Origin: a virus
Strand: one strand, 5' to 3'
IMG/VR virus record: IMGVR_UViG_3300010210_000006
Coordinates: 1-39,765 of that record
DNA: 39,765 nucleotides
The translations under genes and the position numbers were made by a program. Positions 24,176-30,555 of the stretch are shown one piece after another (the first letter of the stretch is position 1; the number at the start of each line of letters is the position of its first letter). Below the pieces are notes generated by a model that saw only the letters and a list, made by a program, of their open reading frames with translations, was not told the origin of the DNA and did not search any database.

Positions 24176-24911
24176 ATTTCGATTTATTTGGAAATTTTTT
24201 TACAATGAATGTTTGAAGTTGCGATGTAAGTCCGGCATTATTATAACCCACGTATAACCTGTTGTAACAGGAAGTTTCAATCTCGCTCATATTGCTTACC
24301 GGCATTTCGAAAGTTGCCTTAAGAATACCAATATGATGATGCTTTTTGAGCCCTGCCTGGTTAAAGTAAAAGGTGTTAATTGTGAAGCGTTCATTTTCCT
24401 GATGGGCGAATCCTTCAAATATTGATCTGAATTTTTCAGCATTAACAGGCTGTGGAATATGAGTGTCGTAATGATAGGTTGTTTTATTTTGGCTCTCAAG
24501 AAATTCTTTAGTACGTTTCAATCCTTTTTTCCATACACCACTCCAGAACCAGGCTTGTTCATTTTTAAGATCTGAAAGGAAAAAGGGTTTGAGTTCATCA
24601 GCCTTTGGTTTTCTTAATACCAGGTGATCATCACACGACCAAAAGAAAGTTGGTGTGATATCTGGAAAACATGCTGCCTCTAACACTTTATTGATAATAT
24701 TTGCATCCTTATTATGACGAAAATAATCAGGCAAATCAATAACTTTTACTTTTTCTGTGTTTAACCATTTAGGCATTTTATGGCCTACAATTATCACATT
24801 TCTTACAGGAAAATTTTGCTCAACTGAGCGAAGCAAATATTTGAGTTCGTTATTGTCGGCCCAAATACTTTCATCTGCTTTTAGCGGAATTACAAAATCA
24901 TATTTTTTCAT
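24165..24911 (-). CDS. Stealth-like / glycosyltransferase-type protein (248 aa)
   Basis: The start MKKYDFVIPLKADESIWADN and NELKYLLRSVEQNFP are typical of nucleotide-sugar transferases of the GT-A plan and of Stealth-type sugar-phosphate transferases; further signatures are VIIVGHKMPKWL (about 36-47), a DD pair in FWSCDDHLVLRKP (about 90-102) and YHYDTHIPQPV (about 145-155). It opens the packaging-gene unit directly behind late promoter Pd, whose -7 box ends four bases before this ATG. A sugar-type transfer onto phage DNA, capsid or host surface is possible. Family assignment is by pattern and should be tested. Confidence 0.55.
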   Translation of the reverse strand: MKKYDFVIPLKADESIWADNNELKYLLRSVEQNFPVRNVIIVGHKMPKWLNTEKVKVIDLPDYFRHNKDANIINKVLEAACFPDITPTFFWSCDDHLVLRKPKADELKPFFLSDLKNEQAWFWSGVWKKGLKRTKEFLESQNKTTYHYDTHIPQPVNAEKFRSIFEGFAHQENERFTINTFYFNQAGLKKHHHIGILKATFEMPVSNMSEIETSCYNRLYVGYNNAGLTSQLQTFIVKKFPNKSKYEL

Positions 24912-24915
24912 AATC

Positions 24916-24950
24916 CAAAGTTGCAATTGCGCAATTGCAAATAAAAGGAC
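24916..24950 (-). promoter_or_regulatory. Late promoter Pd (packaging unit)
   Basis: GTCCTTT (24944-24950), 20 bases, CAACTTTG (24916-24923), four bases, then the ATG at 24911. The spacer and -7 region contain the perfect 20-bp palindrome TTGCAATTGCGCAATTGCAA (24921-24940), a likely regulator site. The terminator of the capsid unit ends immediately upstream. Confidence 0.7.
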
Positions 24951-24952
24951 GT

Positions 24953-24986
24953 AAAAAAACCCTGTCTGAACTCAGGCCAGACAGGG
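24953..24986 (-). terminator. Terminator after 25025-25681
   Basis: Perfect 9-bp stem CCCTGTCTG/CAGACAGGG (24960-24968 and 24978-24986), followed leftward by seven U. It separates the capsid unit from the packaging unit. Confidence 0.9.
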
Positions 24987-25024
24987 AATGAAAATTAAAT
25001 TACAAAGTTAAACTATGAAAAGTA

Positions 25025-25681
25025 TTATACTACAGGTTCAAGAGTGATCGCTCCTGTATAAATTGGTGCAGGTCCATTCTGCCAACTCTTAAATTGGAAG
25101 GTTGAGCCTTTTTCGCCTCCGGAATTATTTCCGGAAGAACCGGTAACATTTCCCAATACTGCAGGAACACCTGGTTTAATTCCTAAAATTCTTTTATTTC
25201 CATCGGCTTCCTGAACGATTACTAAAAATTTGGTTGTTCCTGCCAAACGTTGGAACCCAAGTGAGGCTGCATCATTTTTAGGGAAGAAAAATTCATAAAT
25301 CGATTCGTAAGAATTTGAGTCTTTTCCTTCGATTTTATTGTCATCTATTTTTCCACTATCGGGCGATGCATATAATTCAAGGAATTTTGAGCCTACTTTT
25401 GGTATAATATCGGTGTCAACGGTTGCGTAATCTCCCAATGCGGCAGGATTGGCAACATAACCTGGTAAGGTTTCAACTTCAGATATGGGAATATAATAAG
25501 CGAGTAACTGGGTACCTGCCATATTATCCTGGCCATCTTCAAAATTCAAATCAGCAAAACCTATTGGCGGTGCCATTGCAAGGGTTAGGCCTTCAGTAAG
25601 GCTTGCACCAAACAAAAATGCGGCGAGGGCCACTATGGCCATGCTTATTAAGATAAATGATATTTGTGCGTATTTTTTCAT
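25025..25681 (-). CDS. Structural-protein paralogue with N-terminal membrane segment (218 aa)
   Basis: From residue 36 on it is clearly related to 28109-28819: shared GKIDDNKIEG, YESIYEFFFPKNDA, LGF(Q/M)RL(A/S)G, QE(A/S)DGN and QNGPAPIY. Unlike the paralogue it begins with a hydrophobic segment (about residues 5-34, ISFILISMAIVALAAFLFG) that looks like a signal anchor. The ATG at 25681 is supported by the TAATCGCAAAA element 11 bases upstream, also found before the capsid gene; a start at residue 36 (25576) would remove the membrane part. Function unknown; see the finding. Confidence 0.65.
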   Translation of the reverse strand: MKKYAQISFILISMAIVALAAFLFGASLTEGLTLAMAPPIGFADLNFEDGQDNMAGTQLLAYYIPISEVETLPGYVANPAALGDYATVDTDIIPKVGSKFLELYASPDSGKIDDNKIEGKDSNSYESIYEFFFPKNDAASLGFQRLAGTTKFLVIVQEADGNKRILGIKPGVPAVLGNVTGSSGNNSGGEKGSTFQFKSWQNGPAPIYTGAITLEPVV

Positions 25682-25708
25682 TATAAATTATTTTTTGCGA
25701 TTAAAACT

Positions 25709-25726
25709 AGGGCACCGAAGTGCCCT
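25709..25726 (-). terminator. UUCG-capped hairpin after the capsid gene
   Basis: AGGGCAC-UUCG-GUGCCCU, a 7-bp perfect stem closed by C(UUCG)G, a very stable RNA tetraloop, followed leftward by AGUUUUAAU. It can stop part of the transcripts behind the capsid gene or protect its mRNA 3' end. Confidence 0.75.
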
Positions 25727-25748
25727 GTATTATTTATCCTGCAATTGA

Positions 25749-26720
25749 CTAGGCGTCTACTGCGGCTTCGTTAGTGAAGAAAACATCATTCAATGTAGCA
25801 AACTGCACACCATATGCAGCAGCAAGGTAGAATCCAACAACCTTAGGGTTGATGCCTGTGGTTACTTTTACATTTTCCTGATCAGACTCAAGGTCGGTAC
25901 CTACAAGCATGTTCCAGTCTGTAGTTAGGATAATACGCTTTGAAGTACCCATTCCGGTTAACGGCTCAAGAGTACATTTTCTACCAGATCCTTCAAGGAA
26001 AGTTTTTTCAAACTTGGTATTATAAGGTAATGATCCATTCATTTCCTGGTAATTGTCGTTATAAGCATCCATTACCTCATGAGAAATTCTCAACTTTATT
26101 TCTTTGCCACGCAAAGCAGGGTTTATTGCACATGCTGCACGATAAAATGCTTTGAGTTTTGCTACTGCATTTGTTGAATCAATTGCACCAGTTTCAATTA
26201 AGTTTTTCTTGGCCACTGAAATATTACCTGCAGTAACTTCGGCATCGATGATGGTGAAAAATCCATCGTTTACATCTTCCGGAGCATCACCTGCAGAATC
26301 ATGAACACCCCAAAAGGCAGTTACATCATTAAAATCAGATGCAGCCTGACGAGATATTCCCTCAAGGAAATCTTTTTCGAAAGGATGGTCCTTAGGATCA
26401 ACACCTTTTTTCATTATGTGGCCGAGATAAGTTTTCCTGTAAGCCATAGGCTCTTCTTCAAGCATAACTTCACCAACTTCAACCCTAAGAGTTCTTGGTT
26501 TTAAGTTAACTTTATCAACAGCAGGATCCCAATCACGCTTATAAGGTCTCAACAGGCGTTGAAATCTTAAGGTTGTCATGGTGTATTTATCCTTAATGCC
26601 GGCAACAACATCCAATTTCTGGAATACTTCATTGTCGGTAACAGCAATTTTTATGAGTCCTTTTTGGAACTTTTCCGCATATTGCTGAAGAGCGGTAATA
26701 TCAGTTGCATTTACTCCCAT
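25749..26720 (-). CDS. Major capsid protein (323 aa)
   Basis: Recognised from its position directly after the S49 protease and scaffold, its size and its composition: helical N-arm (1-60), a strand-rich middle with an E-loop-like LRVEVGEVMLEEEPMAYRKTY (about 80-100), a spine-helix-like LIETGAIDSTNAVAKLKAFY, and a C-terminal domain ending FATLNDVFFTNEAAVDA. HK97-fold capsids have this plan. No delta-domain scaffold is fused, so the separate nested scaffold would be needed. TAATCGCAAAA lies 10 bases before the ATG. Confidence 0.8.
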   Translation of the reverse strand: MGVNATDITALQQYAEKFQKGLIKIAVTDNEVFQKLDVVAGIKDKYTMTTLRFQRLLRPYKRDWDPAVDKVNLKPRTLRVEVGEVMLEEEPMAYRKTYLGHIMKKGVDPKDHPFEKDFLEGISRQAASDFNDVTAFWGVHDSAGDAPEDVNDGFFTIIDAEVTAGNISVAKKNLIETGAIDSTNAVAKLKAFYRAACAINPALRGKEIKLRISHEVMDAYNDNYQEMNGSLPYNTKFEKTFLEGSGRKCTLEPLTGMGTSKRIILTTDWNMLVGTDLESDQENVKVTTGINPKVVGFYLAAAYGVQFATLNDVFFTNEAAVDA

Positions 26721-26778
26721 TTGAAAAATATTTTGCGATTATTAATTTCTTTATTTTACAATCAATCAGGATGTTAAC

Positions 26779-27162
26779 CTATTTGATTTTGCTTAGTTCG
26801 TAATAGTGTTGTGCTTCAGCATCAACCACTTTGTTTTTATCAAGATCATTGTCGCCTTCGCCAACGGCTCCGGTTTCTTTAACAGTTTCTTTACTGAGTT
26901 TTTCATTCTCTGTGGTTAGAGTTTGATTTTTCTCAGTTAGATCTGAATTAGATTGTGTTAGTTCAGCAATTTTCGATTGCAAACCATCAACAGTTTCACC
27001 TTCTTTCAAACCTGAATACGCTTCAGCGTTCTGGTGTAAAGTTGTGAGTTCAGATTGTACTTTTTCAGCCTGATCGGTAGAAAGGAATATACCATTATCG
27101 GCTACCTCTAAAGTTTCAAGTCCGGCTGATTTGGCCAGTACTTTAAATTCTGGTTTATCCAT
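26779..27162 (-). CDS. Nested scaffold protein from an internal ATG (127 aa)
   Basis: Same frame as the protease gene; starts at MDKPEFKVLAKSAGLE. The region before the ATG is strongly A/T-rich (Asn/Lys linker), a good Bacteroidetes start context. The protein is helical with coiled-coil segments (IAELTQSNSDLTEKNQTLTTE), as expected of a scaffold. By analogy to lambda C/Nu3 it would be made in excess over the protease. The internal start is a prediction. Confidence 0.5.
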   Translation of the reverse strand: MDKPEFKVLAKSAGLETLEVADNGIFLSTDQAEKVQSELTTLHQNAEAYSGLKEGETVDGLQSKIAELTQSNSDLTEKNQTLTTENEKLSKETVKETGAVGEGDNDLDKNKVVDAEAQHYYELSKIK

Positions 27163-28056
27163 ATTATTTTTTGAATTTGAATTATTTGTTAAATTTTGAT
27201 TTTGCTTGTTTTTTTGAGCGAGCTCAGCCGCGCGAGAAATGGCAAATGATAAATCGCCAATTGAATCTACAAGAGTTCCAACAAGATTTTCTACCTGGAA
27301 GAAACCACCCTCGAGTTGTTCATCAGTAACATTTGGACGTTGCTCTCTAACTGCATCCATAAATTGTTTGTCGTGTGGATCCAGTAGGTTTTTTTGAATA
27401 GGTGCATCATTGCCTTTTAGTGCTTCTTCAAACTCAAGATTTTTCTTGCCTGAAGTGGTTGCATAAATTCTGCGATATACTTTGCCATCCTTATCAGTAT
27501 GGTTTTGAGGCATGCCCTCAATACCTATAAACGTACCTATGCTACCCATAAATGAACCAGGTAAGGCAACAATTTCTTTTGCATGAACACCGGCAAAAAC
27601 TCCTGCACTGTGCATGTTGCCATCAATAAATGCTACAATAGGTTTACTTGCTTTTGTGAATGCTTCTTTTAAAGGAGCAACTGAAGTTGATTGACCACCA
27701 CCGGTATCGAAAATAACTACATGGGCAATAACATCAGGAGTATTATCAGCGTTGGTGATTTCTCTTGCAATGGTTTTTGTTCCAACTGGCCCGCATGCTG
27801 TATCATATTTTAACATTGGACCATTAATAGAATGTACTGCTATAATTCCTTTTTGAGAATCTGACTTGCCATTTGGCTCAACATAAGATGCTGATTGTAA
27901 ATCCCAAAATCGCGAAACAGGCTCTAATGAATTTGAATCCATTTCAAATTCCATTCCCGTTAAAATTGCGTGGAGTATATGCTGATATTGAAGATATGAC
28001 TGGAGCGATATTGCCCAGGTATCTTCAAGTACTGCTCTTACAAGTGAATAATTCAT
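26779..28056 (-). CDS. Prohead protease (S49/SppA-like) fused to scaffold domain (425 aa)
   Basis: Residues about 65-275 form a ClpP/SppA-type serine protease: IAVHSINGPM, FDTGGGQS (oxyanion region), the nucleophile S150 in DGNMHSAGV, and LPGSFMGSIGTF (the SppA 'GSIG' box). From residue 299 (MDKPEFKVL) a second, helical, Gln/Glu/Lys-rich part follows after an Asn-rich linker. This matches phage lambda C, where a protease and the scaffold Nu3 share one frame. It is led by late promoter Pe and followed by the capsid gene. Confidence 0.85.
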   Translation of the reverse strand: MNYSLVRAVLEDTWAISLQSYLQYQHILHAILTGMEFEMDSNSLEPVSRFWDLQSASYVEPNGKSDSQKGIIAVHSINGPMLKYDTACGPVGTKTIAREITNADNTPDVIAHVVIFDTGGGQSTSVAPLKEAFTKASKPIVAFIDGNMHSAGVFAGVHAKEIVALPGSFMGSIGTFIGIEGMPQNHTDKDGKVYRRIYATTSGKKNLEFEEALKGNDAPIQKNLLDPHDKQFMDAVREQRPNVTDEQLEGGFFQVENLVGTLVDSIGDLSFAISRAAELAQKNKQNQNLTNNSNSKNNMDKPEFKVLAKSAGLETLEVADNGIFLSTDQAEKVQSELTTLHQNAEAYSGLKEGETVDGLQSKIAELTQSNSDLTEKNQTLTTENEKLSKETVKETGAVGEGDNDLDKNKVVDAEAQHYYELSKIK

Positions 28057-28073
28057 ACCTATTATTTATGCTA

Positions 28074-28108
28074 CAAGATTATAGCATCAGGTATTTTTGC
28101 AAAAGGAC
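28074..28108 (-). promoter_or_regulatory. Late promoter Pe (capsid unit)
   Basis: GTCCTTT (28102-28108), directly behind the stop codon of 28109-28819, 20 bases, then TAATCTTG (28074-28081, one mismatch). Leader to the ATG at 28056 is about 14 bases. A hairpin ATGCTA/TAGCAT overlaps the -7 box. Confidence 0.7.
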
Positions 28109-28819
28109 TTAATTTACGTGAATTTGGATATGACGTTCAGTTAATTGATTGTTGGAATTATATGAATAATACCAGGTGAATATTTTTTTATTGAGATGAT
28201 AATAATCTGTAACCAACGGAAGCCCTATACTATTGGCTTGAGAAATAATAAAGGAGGTGTAAATCATTGGGTATAATGAAAGGTCCTCACTATCCCGATC
28301 CAAATTAAAAAGCCCATTATATATAGGAGCCGGTCCGTTTTGAACTGAGCGCACCTGGAAGGTTGCACCCTTGTCGCCTGAACTTAATGTACCGGAAGAA
28401 CCGGCCACACTTTTTATTACTGCAGGTTTACCCGGACTAATTCCCATAATTCTCAAATTGCCATCCGATTCCTGGACAATAAAAACGAATTTAGAACCAC
28501 TCAATCTCATAAATCCTAAGGCGTTAGCATCATTCTTTGGGAAGAAAAATTCATAAATCGATTCGTAGGATCCTGTATTACCTTCTATTTTATTGTCATC
28601 AATTTTGCCGGTATTACTAGTGGCATAAATTTTATAGAAAGTTTTGTATGGCATTGGTACCACATCGCCATCAAGAATTGAATAATCAGCAAAAGTTAAA
28701 GGATTTGGTTTGTATGGAGGAATATAAAATACTTCATCAAACGATAATGCCCAGGCCACCACTGGAACGCCCGGCATATTATCTTCACCTTGTGTAATAT
28801 TTAAATCTGTAAAATCCAT
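28109..28819 (-). CDS. Structural protein, paralogue of 25025-25681 (236 aa)
   Basis: Starts MDFTDLNITQGEDNMPG and shares with the gene 2.4 kb downstream the blocks GKIDDNKIEG, YESIYEFFFPKNDA, SSG..SGDKGATFQ and QNGPAPIYNG. It has no membrane part but a C-terminal extension of ~35 residues (about 190-236) that the paralogue lacks. The shared block before a Pro-Ile-Tyr near the end also resembles the end of 28822-29319 (KRAPIYEL). A tail-tube or decoration role is likely from gene context; unproven. Only two bases separate it from 28822. Confidence 0.6.
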   Translation of the reverse strand: MDFTDLNITQGEDNMPGVPVVAWALSFDEVFYIPPYKPNPLTFADYSILDGDVVPMPYKTFYKIYATSNTGKIDDNKIEGNTGSYESIYEFFFPKNDANALGFMRLSGSKFVFIVQESDGNLRIMGISPGKPAVIKSVAGSSGTLSSGDKGATFQVRSVQNGPAPIYNGLFNLDRDSEDLSLYPMIYTSFIISQANSIGLPLVTDYYHLNKKIFTWYYSYNSNNQLTERHIQIHVN

Positions 28820-28821
28820 AA

Positions 28822-29319
28822 TTATGCTGTTGAACCTGATGATGATCCGGAAGTTAGTTCATAAATAGGAGCCCTTTTCTCAAGTATTCCTGTAAATTGA
28901 TAGTTGTAACCCTTTATGCCTGAAACTGTTTGAGTTTCAAAATCGCAATTAAAGGTTAGAGGTTGTTCTTTTGTTCCTGCAATTTTCTCTAGGTCATCGT
29001 TATCGGTTAAATGAACTATAAACCTGCGGCCATCCATTTGCACAAGCAGTTGGAGCATTTCAGGAGATTCAGGAACAAAGCCTTTTAATGATGATTGGAT
29101 GTAATGTCCATTATCATCCTGCTTACTTTCTTCAGAATATTTTAGCGAATCCACGCTTGCATAACCGGTATACCATAATTTACCTACTTTCAGTTGAACT
29201 GAAGAAGTAATTTTATGGTCGGTTGGCCGCGCGACGGAAATCACACTCTCAACTTGAGTAAATCGAAATGTGGCTAAACCGCCAATATTATCAATTTGTG
29301 GCTGTGGAAAATTATTCAT
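28822..29319 (-). CDS. Putative tail-tube/structural protein (165 aa)
   Basis: Beta-rich, starts MNNFPQPQIDNIGGLATFRF and has patterns found in tube-like phage proteins (GKLWYTGYASVDSLKYSEE; MDGRRFIVHLTDNDD; GIKGYNYQFTGILEKRAPIY). Ends in a Ser/Gly-rich tail. It is the first gene of the whole late block; the -7 box of promoter Pf ends four bases before its ATG at 29319. The name 'tail tube' is a suggestion from fold-like features; it could also be another virion protein. Confidence 0.55.
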   Translation of the reverse strand: MNNFPQPQIDNIGGLATFRFTQVESVISVARPTDHKITSSVQLKVGKLWYTGYASVDSLKYSEESKQDDNGHYIQSSLKGFVPESPEMLQLLVQMDGRRFIVHLTDNDDLEKIAGTKEQPLTFNCDFETQTVSGIKGYNYQFTGILEKRAPIYELTSGSSSGSTA

Positions 29320-29323
29320 GTTG

Positions 29324-29358
29324 CAAATATTGAATTATGAACTATTATATGAAAGGAC
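29324..29358 (-). promoter_or_regulatory. Late promoter Pf (first late unit)
   Basis: GTCCTTT (29352-29358), 20 bases, AATATTTG (29324-29331, one mismatch), four bases, ATG at 29319. A second GTCCTTT at 29398-29404 lies 46 bases upstream but has no matching -7 box (TTTAGCCT); GCAATTGC repeats fill the space between. Confidence 0.7.
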
Positions 29359-29489
29359 AGGGAGGCAATTAGGCTAAACAATTGCTTGCAATTGCAAAAA
29401 AGGACACATCTATCAATACTTAGGCTTAAATGGTTGTAACTCAATGTTGTAATGTTTAAACTTTTTCGGACAATAATATCAAACATTTA

Positions 29490-29957
29490 TTAGTACCTGA
29501 CAATCTTATAGTTACGTTCGTTTCTCCACCTCTGATATGCCTTTAGCATTGTTTCCATGCTCCGATCGACCTCCGTTATGCCATAATAAGCGAGTGCAAT
29601 CGTAATTTCACGCTCGATTGTTGTTTTATATTCTCGCTGGACATTAAGGGAAACCATATCATAAATATGATCATCAAATTCAGATTTGATTACCTGGTTA
29701 AAGAATATTATATTTTGTTTTGAAATATAAAATCCATCCCGGGTATAAAAAAACTCGGTAAGTTTAAAATCCAGATGATCGGTGAAATCTTTCAGGCTTT
29801 CTTTAGGTTCATACTGAGCCTTCTTTTGAAGGATTTTTAATAAATGAATTCCATAAGAGTTCAAAGTTGAAACAGTTAAAAAGCCATCCTGGCTATTAGC
29901 CCTATGGAGAAGGAACTTTTTTAAAAAAGTGTGTGTCGGTACTGAAATTGTAATCAT
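29490..29957 (-). CDS. Hypothetical protein, possible late regulator (155 aa)
   Basis: Soluble, helical, basic; C-terminal region IALAYYGITEVDRSMETMLKAYQRWRNE reads like a short DNA-binding or dimer helix pair. No family is recognised with confidence. It stands alone between the early operons and the first late promoter, the place where phages often encode a late activator. Its ATG is preceded directly by a hairpin (29958-29978), so translation may be controlled. A role as late activator is a guess from location. Confidence 0.5.
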   Translation of the reverse strand: MITISVPTHTFLKKFLLHRANSQDGFLTVSTLNSYGIHLLKILQKKAQYEPKESLKDFTDHLDFKLTEFFYTRDGFYISKQNIIFFNQVIKSEFDDHIYDMVSLNVQREYKTTIEREITIALAYYGITEVDRSMETMLKAYQRWRNERNYKIVRY

Positions 29958-30007
29958 GCTTTCGGTTTTGGCGAAAGCGTGGCTACCGTTTTGCGATTAC
30001 AAATGTA
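29958..30007 (-). promoter_or_regulatory. Promoter box and start-codon hairpin of 29490-29957
   Basis: TACATTTG (30000-30007) is a perfect -7 box but no TTG or GTCCTTT stands 20 bases upstream. The leader contains TAATCGCAAAA (29989-29999) and, touching the ATG, the hairpin GCTTTCG/CGAAAGC (29958-29964 and 29972-29978). The hairpin occupies the place of a ribosome-binding site. Confidence 0.5.
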
Positions 30008-30071
30008 AGAAATCGAAAATTGAATACTCTTAATAATACTATGGATTTTTTTGAAATAAAACTGTACTGCC

Positions 30072-30300
30072 GTGCTTTAGTGCTAAAAACACATATAATT
30101 ACTGATTATCAGCACATTAAAAAAGTACTAAAGTAAAATAGTGCTCAAAGTGCTAATTAGTGCTAAAATAGTGCTTTGTAATTTGTTGAATATCAACTAA
30201 AAAAAATAGTGCGTACTAAAGCACAGTTTTTTTACTAATTATTATACTAGTTATTTTAAAAAAAATATAAATATTTAAAAAAGAGATACTTATACGTCTC
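30072..30300. repeat. Iteron-like AGTGCT repeats and AT-rich stretch, candidate origin
   Basis: AGTGCT occurs at 30079, 30140, 30149, 30159 and 30170, the last four 9-11 bases apart, with inverted copies (AGCAC) near 30111 and 30219. TAGTGCTAAAA occurs twice. An AT-only-like stretch (about 30226-30290) follows. Iterons plus an AT-rich segment beside early genes fit a replication origin or a multi-site operator. No gene is present. Confidence 0.55.
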
Positions 30301-30378
30301 TCGCTATTTTTGCACCATAGTACTTTAATAAATTAAAGGGGGTGCGGGGAATTTTTGTGCGAAGTAATAAGAATAAGG

Positions 30379-30407
30379 TATTAGTACAGCCTTGTGCTGT
30401 ACTAATA
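30379..30407. repeat. Perfect 12-bp hairpin
   Basis: TATTAGTACAGC (30379-30390) and GCTGTACTAATA (30396-30407) are perfect inverted copies around a five-base loop. No T-tract follows, so it is more likely a protein-binding or replication structure than a terminator. Confidence 0.6.
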
Positions 30408-30448
30408 TATTTAATGATGCTTCGCCTGGTTCATGAATAGGATAGAAA

Positions 30449-30555
30449 TGCAATCAGAGTGTTTGGGGATCCTCCGGGATATCATGTTCCGGAAATGGTA
30501 AAATGATTGCAGAAAGTTTCCTGGGAAGATCTTGGCCAATTAAAAAGTGATTGCA
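30449..30555 (+). repeat. 107-bp element, copy 1 (E1)
   Basis: Boxes TGCAATCA (30449), TGATTGCA (30504) and TGATTGCA (30548), with GGATCC (30467) and TTCCGGAA (30487) between the first two and GGCC before the third. Copy 2 at 37415-37521 has the same boxes with identical 55- and 44-base spacing in the opposite orientation. Confidence 0.7.

Noticed and set aside
29398-29404. Eighth GTCCTTT site
   Set aside because: At the fixed 20-base distance stands TTTAGCCT, not a -7 box; counted as decayed or accidental.
30072-30223. CRISPR-like array from the AGTGCT repeats
   Set aside because: Repeats are six to eleven bases with 3-5 base gaps, with no spacers of CRISPR length and no cas genes.
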